Of a stretch of 64,000 bases of DNA, positions 56,909 to 64,000 are shown in pieces. How positions within the stretch are numbered: the first letter of the stretch is position 1; each line of letters opens with the position of its first letter. The translations under genes were made by a program, and so were the position numbers. The stretch is from assembly GCF_001836165.1 (NCBI RefSeq), contig NZ_KV827706.1:97659-161658 (forward strand), written 5' to 3'. A model generated the notes under the pieces. It was given only the letters and a program-made list of their open reading frames with translations. It was not told the origin of the DNA and ran no database searches. The stretch is from Corynebacterium sp. HMSC036D02. GTDB taxonomy: Bacteria; Actinomycetota; Actinomycetes; Mycobacteriales; Mycobacteriaceae.

Positions 56909-57675
56909 GCAAGAAGAAGAAACTCACCGGTGAACAGGCACTAGCCGCGGCATTCGCGGAGGTAGATCACGCCCCGCTGCTGAAGGCGCTCGGCGTGGAG
57001 ATCAGCGATGAGCTGCTGTGCTTGGCGCTGACCCACCGCTCTTTTGCCAATGAGAACGGGCACCTGCCCAATAACGAGCGCCTCGAGTTCCTTGGGGATG
57101 CCGTCTTGGGCTTGTCCATCGCGGCCAAGCTTTATGACAAATACCCTTCGCGCCCCGAGTCGGATATTTCCAAGATGCGCGCCTCCATCGTGTCGCGCTA
57201 CGGCCTGTCCGACGTCGCCCGCGAGATCGGCGTGGGCGAGCACGTCCTGTTGGGCAAGGGCGAGCAATCTACTGGCGGCCGCGATAAGGATTCCATCTTG
57301 GCTGATACCACCGAGGCCATCCTGGGGGCTATCTACCGCCAGCATGGTTTTGAGGTTGCCCGCGGGGTGGTGCTGAGGCTCTTCGCTGCCAAGATTGATA
57401 ACGCCGTGGTGTCTGGCCGCCATATGGACTGGAAGACCACCTTGCAGGAGCTGTGCGCGGAGCTGAAGGCAGCGATGCCGGTCTACTCGGCCACTTCGAC
57501 GGGTCCTGAGCATGATCAGACCTTTAATGCCGTGGCCACCGTGGCCGGTTTGACCGTGGGCAGGGGAACAGGCCATAACAAGAAGCTCGCCGAGCAGCAG
57601 GCAGCGGAAGAAGCATGCCAAGCGTTGCGCGAGACGCCATTGCTGGTGCAGGGCACCGCCGGCAAAGAGAGCTAA
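56905..57675 (+). CDS. rnc: Ribonuclease III
   Basis: A 256-residue dsRNA endonuclease that matures rRNA. The signature NERLEFLGDAVLG (about 60-72) carries the catalytic acidic residues, with DTTEAILGAIY later. A double-stranded RNA-binding domain ends the protein at about 175-245 (DWKTTLQELCAELK, GTGHNKKLAEQQAAEEA). Its ATG overlaps the DUF177 stop. mutM begins 14 bp downstream. Confidence 0.97.
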   Translation: MSKKKKLTGEQALAAAFAEVDHAPLLKALGVEISDELLCLALTHRSFANENGHLPNNERLEFLGDAVLGLSIAAKLYDKYPSRPESDISKMRASIVSRYGLSDVAREIGVGEHVLLGKGEQSTGGRDKDSILADTTEAILGAIYRQHGFEVARGVVLRLFAAKIDNAVVSGRHMDWKTTLQELCAELKAAMPVYSATSTGPEHDQTFNAVATVAGLTVGRGTGHNKKLAEQQAAEEACQALRETPLLVQGTAGKES

Positions 57676-57689
57676 ACTACGAGGATTCG

Positions 57690-58538
57690 ATGCCAGAACT
57701 CCCCGAAGTTGAGTCCGTCCGCCGCGGACTCGAGCCCTATGTTGTGGGGCGCACTTTCGCTGCAGTAGAGGTTCTCCACCCGCGCGCTAACCGGGGCCAA
57801 GAAGCCCCGCTGTCCGCGCTGCTGGTGGGCAGGAAGATTTCCGCGGTGGCGCGCCGCGGCAAGTTCATGTGGTTGGAGTTCGCCGACGAGGACCACGACG
57901 ACCCAGCTCGCGATGTGCTCTTCATCCACCTCGGCATGTCGGGGCAGGTGCGGATCGGTGAGGTGGATTCGCCTCATGTGCGCATCGCCGCCGTGCTTGA
58001 TGACGCCACCCGTCTCAGCTTCGTGGACCAGCGCACTTTCGGCTATTGGCGTCTCGGGCCGTGGCTGAGCATGGCGCATATTGCTCCGGATCCTCTCGAA
58101 GCAGACTTCGATCTGACCGCGGCTGGGCGGCGCTTGCGCGCGAAACGCACAGCAGTAAAGGTGGCTTTGCTCGACCAAACGGTGCTCAGTGGGGTGGGCA
58201 ATATCTATGCCGATGAGGCGCTGTGGGCGGCCCAGATTTCTCCGCTGAAGAAGACTAATGCTCTGCGGCAGCGCGATGCCGTCGCTGTGATTTCCGCGGC
58301 CGCCGATGTCATGCGCGCCGCGCTCGCCGTTGGCGGCACCAGCTTTGATGCGTTGTACGTCAACGTCAACGGCGAATCCGGATATTTTGACCGTTCCCTG
58401 CACGTCTATGGGAGGGGTGGTCAATCCTGCGATCGTTGCGGCGAAGAAATCCTGAAAACCGTGCTAGGCGGGCGTGGGACCCACTACTGCCCGTCCTGTC
58501 AGCGCCGCGGAGAGGGGAGGCAGCCCGCAGCCAACTAG
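57690..58538 (+). CDS. mutM: Formamidopyrimidine-DNA glycosylase
   Basis: A 282-residue bifunctional glycosylase/AP lyase removing 8-oxoguanine. ATG at 57690 gives the mature N-terminus PELPEVESVRRGL, where Pro2 is the Schiff-base nucleophile and Glu3 the acid; longer frames would block it. The C-terminal zinc finger is CDRCGEEI...YCPSCQRRG. It is co-transcribed with rnc. Confidence 0.97.
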   Translation: MPELPEVESVRRGLEPYVVGRTFAAVEVLHPRANRGQEAPLSALLVGRKISAVARRGKFMWLEFADEDHDDPARDVLFIHLGMSGQVRIGEVDSPHVRIAAVLDDATRLSFVDQRTFGYWRLGPWLSMAHIAPDPLEADFDLTAAGRRLRAKRTAVKVALLDQTVLSGVGNIYADEALWAAQISPLKKTNALRQRDAVAVISAAADVMRAALAVGGTSFDALYVNVNGESGYFDRSLHVYGRGGQSCDRCGEEILKTVLGGRGTHYCPSCQRRGEGRQPAAN

Positions 58539-58559
58539 GACGATTCTGGTGTGAGTTAT

Positions 58560-58565
58560 TAATGT
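58560..58565 (+). promoter_or_regulatory. -10 of alanine symporter gene (leaderless)
   Basis: TAATGT lies 7 bp before the ATG at 58573. Confidence 0.45.
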
Positions 58566-58572
58566 GTAACGC

Positions 58573-60099
58573 ATGCAAGAAATCTTCAGCACCGTGATTG
58601 GTGTCATTAACGACAGCCTGTGGTCCTATGTTCTGCCATGGCTGCTTATCGCTGCTGGCCTTTACTTCGGTATCCGCACCGCTTTGGTGCAGGTCCGCAT
58701 GGTGCCGGATATGTTCAAAGCGGTCGTCGAAAAGCCCAAGGGGGTCGGTGTCGATGAGGACGCCGATTACGGCGGTATTTCTGCCTTCAAAGCGTTCACC
58801 ATCTCGGCGGCGTCGCGTGTGGGCACCGGCAACGTCGCGGGCGTGGCCGTAGCAATTTCTGTGGGCGGGCCCGGCGCGGTGTTCTGGATGTGGCTCATCG
58901 CCATCCTGGGTGGCGCAACTGCGTTCGTGGAGTCCACGCTGGCCCAGCTGTGGAAGGTCCGCGAGGGGGATACCTACCGCGGCGGCCCGGCCTACTACAT
59001 GTCCCGCGGTCTGGGCTGGAAGCCCTTGGCAACCATTTTCTCCGTCGCCATCGCCATCACTTTTGGTTGGTTCTACAACGCTTTCCAGACCAACGCTATC
59101 TCTGATTCCTTGGCGGCCTCCTTCGGACAGGAGTCCGGTGCCTTCAAGGCTGGCGTGGGTATTGCCGTCGTCGCCGTAGCTGGCCTCATCATTATCGGTG
59201 GCGTTCAGCGCATCGCCTCGATGACCCAGTTCATCGTGCCGTTTATGGCCGGTGCGTACCTCATCATGGGCTTCATCGTGGTGGTCTTGAACTTTGACAA
59301 GGTGCCGGACATGTTCGTCTCCATCGTCGGCTCTGCCTTTGGCTTCCGTGAGGCTGCTGGCGCGACACTGGGTATGGCCATGCTGAAGGGCATCCAGCGC
59401 GGCCTGTTCTCCAACGAGGCTGGCGAAGGCTCGGCGCCGAACGCGGCAGCAACGGCGACGGTCTCCCACCCCGTGAAGCAGGGCCTTGTGCAGACCCTCG
59501 GCGTGTACTTCGACACCCTGGTGGTGTGTACGATTACCGCCTTCATCATTTTGCTGGGTACTGATTTCGAAAGCTTTGGCTCCGACGCAATTGAGGGAGT
59601 GACCCTGACCCAGAACGCGCTGTCCAATGTGGTCGGCGAGTGGGGCATCCACTTCGTCACGTTCATCCTGTTCTTCTTGGCATTCTCCTCGATTCTGGGC
59701 AACTACTACCTTGCCGAGTCCAACGTGGAGTACCTCTCCGGGAAGAAGTGGGTGCTGTGGACCTTCCGCCTCATCGTGTTGGCTTTCGTCTTCTACGGTG
59801 CGGTGGCCCCGCTGGGCACCGTGTTCGACCTGGCGGATACGGGTGCCGCCATCATGGTGCTGCTCAACGTGTGCGCCATCGTGCCGCTGTGCGGCGTGGC
59901 CATCAAGCTGCTGAAGAACTACAACGAGCAGCGCCGTAAGGGCCTGGATCCCGTCTTCCACCGTGATATGCTGCCGGAACTGCAGAACGTTGAGTGCTGG
60001 GATGGCACGGATCCGGTAACCCGCCGCAGCGTGGAGGACCGCCGCCGTCTCGATCACGAATTCGACTTGAGCGACCGCACAAACCTGAGGGAGTACTAG
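58573..60099 (+). CDS. Alanine/Na+ symporter family transporter (AGCS)
   Basis: A 508-residue secondary transporter with about 10-11 helices. AGCS motifs include SAASRVGTGNVAGVAVAIS, GGPGAVFWMWLIAILG, FRGGPAYYM-type YRGGPAYYMSRGLG and GLFSNEAGEGSAPNA. Substrates of the family are alanine or glycine, with sodium. The C-terminal 50 residues are hydrophilic (RRSVEDRRRLDHEFDLSDRT). It is inserted between mutM and acyP relative to mycobacteria, and acyP starts on the base after its stop. Confidence 0.92.
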   Translation: MQEIFSTVIGVINDSLWSYVLPWLLIAAGLYFGIRTALVQVRMVPDMFKAVVEKPKGVGVDEDADYGGISAFKAFTISAASRVGTGNVAGVAVAISVGGPGAVFWMWLIAILGGATAFVESTLAQLWKVREGDTYRGGPAYYMSRGLGWKPLATIFSVAIAITFGWFYNAFQTNAISDSLAASFGQESGAFKAGVGIAVVAVAGLIIIGGVQRIASMTQFIVPFMAGAYLIMGFIVVVLNFDKVPDMFVSIVGSAFGFREAAGATLGMAMLKGIQRGLFSNEAGEGSAPNAAATATVSHPVKQGLVQTLGVYFDTLVVCTITAFIILLGTDFESFGSDAIEGVTLTQNALSNVVGEWGIHFVTFILFFLAFSSILGNYYLAESNVEYLSGKKWVLWTFRLIVLAFVFYGAVAPLGTVFDLADTGAAIMVLLNVCAIVPLCGVAIKLLKNYNEQRRKGLDPVFHRDMLPELQNVECWDGTDPVTRRSVEDRRRLDHEFDLSDRTNLREY

Positions 60100-60408
60100 A
60101 TGGCAGGCACAGCATCAGCCTCTGCGGGACATGAACGCCTCACAGCTTTCGTACTTGGCCACGTCCAAGGCGTGGGCTTTCGCTGGTGGACGCGCTCCCG
60201 TGCTCTCGAACTAGGACTGGCAGGACACGCGACGAACCTGCAGGATGGCCGCGTCCAGGTGGTTGCTGAAGGCCCGCGTGCTGATTGCGAGAAGCTGCTG
60301 GCCTTGCTGCGTGAAGAACCGTCGACCACCCACCGTCCAGGCGTGGTGAACGCCGTGGTGGAGCAGTGGACCGCCCCGCGCGGTGAGTCGGGGTTCATCG
60401 AGCGCTAA
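60100..60408 (+). CDS. acyP: Acylphosphatase
   Basis: A 102-residue acylphosphatase hydrolysing carboxyl-phosphate bonds. GHVQGVGFRWWTRSRA carries the phosphate-binding arginine (Arg28) and HATNLQDGRVQVVAEG the catalytic asparagine. The ATG directly follows the symporter stop. Its 3' end is 10 bp before the smc start, as in mycobacteria. Confidence 0.95.
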   Translation: MAGTASASAGHERLTAFVLGHVQGVGFRWWTRSRALELGLAGHATNLQDGRVQVVAEGPRADCEKLLALLREEPSTTHRPGVVNAVVEQWTAPRGESGFIER

Positions 60409-60411
60409 ACT
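60406..60411 (+). promoter_or_regulatory. -10 of smc (leaderless)
   Basis: TAAACT overlaps the acyP stop region and lies 7 bp before the smc ATG at 60419. Confidence 0.5.
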
Positions 60412-60418
60412 TATTCGA

Positions 60419-63400
60419 ATGCACCTCAAATCGCTCACGCTCAAAGGATTCAAGTCCTTCGCGTCCGCGACGAACCTGAAATTCGAGCCCGGTATCTGCG
60501 CCGTGGTCGGCCCGAATGGCTCGGGTAAATCTAACGTCGTCGACGCACTGGCGTGGGTCATGGGTGAAGGCAGCGCCAAGACGCTGCGCGGCGGCAAGAT
60601 GCAGGACGTCATTTTTGCCGGCGCCGGGGACCGCAAGGCCCTCGGCCGCGCTGAGGTCACGCTGACGATTGACAATTCCGATGGTGCCTTGCCCATCGAG
60701 TATTCAGAGGTCTCCGTCACCCGCCGCATGTACCGGGATGGCGCGAGCGAATATGAGATTAATGGGGCGAAGGCGCGCCTCATGGATATCCAAGAGCTGC
60801 TTTCTGATTCCGGCATTGGCCGTGAGATGCACATCATCGTGGGCCAGGGAAAACTGGCGGAGATCCTGGAGTCCCGACCAGAAGATCGTCGCGCCTATAT
60901 TGAGGAAGCCGCGGGCGTGCTTAAGCACCGCCGCCGTAAGGAAAAGGCGCAGCGCAAGCTCACGGGCATGCAAGCCAACCTGGACCGCCTGCAAGACCTG
61001 ACCGATGAGTTGGGTAAGCAGCTCAAGCCGCTGGCACGCCAAGCGGAGGCCGCCCAACGTGCAGCCACTGTGCAAGCGGATCTGCGCGATGCCCGCCTGC
61101 GTTTGGCAGGTGACCGCGTGGTCAGGCTGCGTGCCACCTTTGAGGATGCGGAGAAGCACGCGGTGGTGCTCGCCGAACAGGTCGAGGAAGTAACGGCTCA
61201 GCTGGAAGAGGCGACCGAAATCCAGCTCAAGGTAGAGGCCGAGTTGGGGGATGTCACGCCGCGCGCGGAGGCCGCGCAGAAATTGTGGTTCGAGCTATCG
61301 ACGCTGAGCGAACGCATCTCTGCCACGCAGCGTATTGCGGCCGAGCGTGCCAGCAACGTCGGATCCCAGGTGACCTATGCCGGCCAGGATCCGGAGGAGC
61401 TGGAGGCACGCGCCCGGCGTGCCGACGAGGAGCACCACGAGCTGCTGGCCGCGGCCGAAGAAGCAGCGGAGCGCTTGGAATCGATCCGGGAGGAAGTGGC
61501 TGAGCGCCGGGAAGCCTTCGAGGCCGCGGACAAGGAACATATGGCGCAGCTGCGCGCCATTGCGGATCGTCGCGAAGGCGTGGTCCGCCTCATCGCGGCC
61601 GAGGAAAACCTGGCGGGCCAGGTAAGCTCCGCGGAATCCGAGTTGGCGCGCCAGGAAGAAACCCTGGCGAACACGAAGGCGCGCACCAGGGGAGCGCAGG
61701 TGGAGGCCGATGAGGTAGCGGACAAACTAGAGCACCTGGCTGCCGAGCGTGAGCCGCTGGAAGAAGCGCACGTACGCGCGGCCAGCGAGTCCGCCGCGGC
61801 CGATAAACGCTTGGAGCAGCTGCGCGATGCCCAGCGGGAGCGCGAGCGTACCGTGTACAGCCTGCGAGCCCGGATCGATACGCTGGGCCAGACTGCTCCG
61901 GAAGCGCTCGAGCTGGGGGAGGGGTTTAAACCTCTCGCGGAGTTCATCTCTACGCGTTATGAAACGGCCGTCGCGGCGGCACTCGGCTCCTTCGCGGAGG
62001 CGCAGGCCGGTGCGGTGAGCATGGACATCGTGGGTGAACTCGCTGAGGCGAGCCGCACTCCGCTGATCGACGTCTCCACGGAACCTACTGGTTCAGCCTG
62101 GCGCCTTGATGCGGACCTGCCTTCCGGTGCTAGCTGGTTGCTCGACCAGATGGTCTTGGTCCCGGAAGTATCGGCGGCGGTGACGCGGCTGCTCTCCGAC
62201 GTCGTTTTGGTGGATGACTATGCCGCGGCCCGCGAGCTCATTGCTGAGGATCCGCGCCTGCGGGCCGTCACCGCCGAGGGCTTGCTGGTTGGTGAAGGCT
62301 GGGTCGAGGCCGGAACTGGTGCCGTCTCCACGGTCGAGGTGAGCGGCCAGATTGCAGAAGCCGAGCAACAGCTGGAAACCGCCACCCACGAGCTGGAGGA
62401 GCTATCAGGCACGCTGGAAGGAGCGAAGCTAGCCGCCGATGATGCCCGGGTAGGCGCGGCGAGCGCTAAGGCCGCGTTGCGCGAGCATGATCACGAGCTT
62501 GAGGCGTGGAAGCGCGACCACCAGCGCTTGCTCAAGCAGTATGAGGCGAACAAGGCGGAGCACGAAAAGGCTGCCGCTCGCGCCACGGACATCGAGGTGC
62601 AGTTGGCCCGCCTGCGCGAAGAACTCGCGGAGGCTCGTGACCGCTTGTCGCGCGTGGACGCTGCTGAGCAAGCGGATGAACCTTCCTCGGTGGAACGCGA
62701 TGCAGCCTCGGCCGCCCTTGAACAGGTCAAGGCCATGGAGGTAGAGGCTCAACTGGCGGCCCGCAGCGCGGAGGAAAAGGTAGGCCAGGCAGCCGGCAAG
62801 GGAGAGGCCCTGCGGCGCCAAGCCCAACACGAGCGCCAGGCCAAGGCCCGCCACGATCAAGCGATGGCCCGCCGGCAGGCACAGGCGCGGTTGGCGGGGG
62901 CCGTCAACAAGCATGCCCAGGACCTCGCCGCCCGCACTACCCAGGCACTCGAGCGCGCAGCTGAAAAACGCGATGAGCTAGTGACCCAGCGCGGCGTGCT
63001 GCAGGGGCGTGCGCAGTCGGCGAAGCAGGCGGTCTCCGCTACCCGCCAGCAGCTCGATCGCCTGACCGATTCCGCGCACAACTCGGAGATTGCCCGCAGC
63101 CAGGCACAGGTGCGCGTGGATGAGGCCGAGGGCAAAATCGTGGAACAACTCGGCATTGCTATCCCGGACTTGCTCAAGGACTACACCCCGGGCGAGGACT
63201 TCGATCGCTCCGCCGAGACCAAGCGGTTGAAGCAGGCCGAGAAGGACCTCAACTCCTTGGGCAAGGTCAACCCGCTGGCCTTGGAGGAGTATAAGGCGCT
63301 CGAGGAGCGCTATAGCTTCCTGTCCACGCAATTAGATGACGTGATTCAGGCCCGCAAGGATCTGACTGGCGTTATCGAAGACGTGGATGCGCAAATCTTG

Positions 63401-63922
63401 CAGCTGTTCACGGACGCCTGGCATGACGTGGAAGCGGAGTTTCCCAAGGTTTTCCAGACGCTGTTCCCAGGAGGCGAGGGTCGCCTCATCCTCACGGAGC
63501 CGGACGACATGCTGGCTACCGGCATCGAGGTGGAGGCCCGCCCACCGGGTAAGAAAGTCAAACGATTGTCGCTGCTCTCGGGCGGTGAGAAGTCCCTGAC
63601 TGCACTGGCCATGCTCGTGGCGATTTTCCGCGCGCGCCCCTCACCGTTCTACGTCATGGATGAGGTGGAAGCCGCGCTTGACGACGTCAACCTGCGCCGC
63701 CTCATTGCACTTTTCGAGGAACTGCGTAAGGATTCTCAGCTCATCGTCATTACCCACCAGAAACCGACGATGGACGTGGCCAACGTTCTTTACGGCGTGA
63801 CGATGCGCGGCGATGGCGTAACGCGCGTGATTTCGCAGCGCATGTCCCGCGCCGGTGAGGCACCGGGCACGGCTCAAGCCGCCGAGGATGCCACGCGCCT
63901 TGGAGTGGACGCTCCGCGCTAA
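60419..63922 (+). CDS. smc: Chromosome segregation ATPase SMC
   Basis: A 1167-residue SMC protein organising and segregating the chromosome with ScpA/ScpB. The Walker A motif is VVGPNGSGKSN (about 31-41). Two long coiled coils flank a hinge at about 500-650. The ABC signature LSGGEKSLTALAML and Walker B FYVMDEVEAALDD lie near the C-terminus. ATG at 60419 is chosen because of the -10 at 60406; an upstream in-frame start would overlap acyP. The following 78 bp hold no gene. Confidence 0.97.
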   Translation: MHLKSLTLKGFKSFASATNLKFEPGICAVVGPNGSGKSNVVDALAWVMGEGSAKTLRGGKMQDVIFAGAGDRKALGRAEVTLTIDNSDGALPIEYSEVSVTRRMYRDGASEYEINGAKARLMDIQELLSDSGIGREMHIIVGQGKLAEILESRPEDRRAYIEEAAGVLKHRRRKEKAQRKLTGMQANLDRLQDLTDELGKQLKPLARQAEAAQRAATVQADLRDARLRLAGDRVVRLRATFEDAEKHAVVLAEQVEEVTAQLEEATEIQLKVEAELGDVTPRAEAAQKLWFELSTLSERISATQRIAAERASNVGSQVTYAGQDPEELEARARRADEEHHELLAAAEEAAERLESIREEVAERREAFEAADKEHMAQLRAIADRREGVVRLIAAEENLAGQVSSAESELARQEETLANTKARTRGAQVEADEVADKLEHLAAEREPLEEAHVRAASESAAADKRLEQLRDAQRERERTVYSLRARIDTLGQTAPEALELGEGFKPLAEFISTRYETAVAAALGSFAEAQAGAVSMDIVGELAEASRTPLIDVSTEPTGSAWRLDADLPSGASWLLDQMVLVPEVSAAVTRLLSDVVLVDDYAAARELIAEDPRLRAVTAEGLLVGEGWVEAGTGAVSTVEVSGQIAEAEQQLETATHELEELSGTLEGAKLAADDARVGAASAKAALREHDHELEAWKRDHQRLLKQYEANKAEHEKAAARATDIEVQLARLREELAEARDRLSRVDAAEQADEPSSVERDAASAALEQVKAMEVEAQLAARSAEEKVGQAAGKGEALRRQAQHERQAKARHDQAMARRQAQARLAGAVNKHAQDLAARTTQALERAAEKRDELVTQRGVLQGRAQSAKQAVSATRQQLDRLTDSAHNSEIARSQAQVRVDEAEGKIVEQLGIAIPDLLKDYTPGEDFDRSAETKRLKQAEKDLNSLGKVNPLALEEYKALEERYSFLSTQLDDVIQARKDLTGVIEDVDAQILQLFTDAWHDVEAEFPKVFQTLFPGGEGRLILTEPDDMLATGIEVEARPPGKKVKRLSLLSGGEKSLTALAMLVAIFRARPSPFYVMDEVEAALDDVNLRRLIALFEELRKDSQLIVITHQKPTMDVANVLYGVTMRGDGVTRVISQRMSRAGEAPGTAQAAEDATRLGVDAPR

Positions 63923-64000
63923 CGGCGGGCATCGTCTGTGCGTCTCCATCGACATGCTGGAGGCAACTGTCAAAAGGCATCAGTCATAAGGCGTTTTCAC

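Noticed and set aside
58366..60057. 563-codon open frame antisense to the symporter gene
   Set aside because: The translation is His/Gln-rich and lacks domain features, whereas the plus-strand frame is a clear AGCS transporter.

Overview
The window is a stretch of high-G+C actinobacterial chromosome, almost certainly from a Corynebacterium species. The evidence is the gene content and order: wag31/divIVA next to ileS, a his cluster with an MFS gene and impA inside it, lgt-pyk-glgP, an NADP-type gdh very close to the C. glutamicum enzyme, and sepIVA-DUF177-rnc-mutM-acyP-smc as in mycobacteria. Coding density is very high. I see no rRNA, tRNA, CRISPR array, prophage or insertion sequence. The species is not determined.

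Layout. 0-7 kb: the 3' end of the division cluster (YggT-family protein, Wag31/DivIVA), a small membrane protein, a DUF222/HNH endonuclease-like gene, then ileS behind a short actinobacterial T-box leader. 7-24 kb: GntR regulator + MFS exporter, dinB, asparaginase, lipoproteins, lspA-rluD, rarD and dnaE back to back, a MetE-like methyltransferase behind a perfect McbR-type operator, a small secreted protein, and a frameshifted choice-of-anchor-I-like secreted protein. 24-35 kb: ilvA, a YigZ-family protein, an S4 RNA-binding protein, a small alarmone synthetase (RelS-like), an exonuclease-BRCT fusion, TetR + glgX, a lipoprotein, a membrane protein and a double-YbjN protein. 35-46 kb: hisD-hisC-hisB-small membrane protein-MFS-hisH-hisA-impA-hisF-hisI, followed by a Trp-associated membrane protein, a degenerate TrpC-like protein and lgt. 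46-64 kb: pyk, glgP, an M20 amidohydrolase, a small unknown protein, glycerate kinase, gdh, sepIVA, a membrane protein, DUF177, rnc, mutM, an alanine/Na+ symporter, acylphosphatase and smc.

How the parts work together. The histidine genes cover all steps from phosphoribosyl-AMP to histidine except hisE and hisG, which are not in the window. Carbon storage is represented by glgX and glgP with pyk, nitrogen assimilation by gdh, lipoprotein maturation by lspA and lgt, and polar growth, septation and chromosome organisation by wag31, sepIVA and smc.

A recurrent architectural feature is a TANNNT -10 hexamer 6-8 bp before the start codon, indicating leaderless transcripts. This was used to refine many start sites (yggT, HNH gene, dinB, ansA-like, lspA, rarD, dnaE, ilvA, tetR, hisA, glxK, sepIVA, agcS, smc and others).

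The window is mainly core genome; no large new system is evident. The best leads are the McbR operator in front of the short MetE-like gene, the TrpC-like protein that has lost catalytic positions beside a remnant of the trp locus, the SOS-box-like site on dinB, the palindrome on the gntR start, the frameshifted secreted protein, and several conserved-looking proteins of unknown function.
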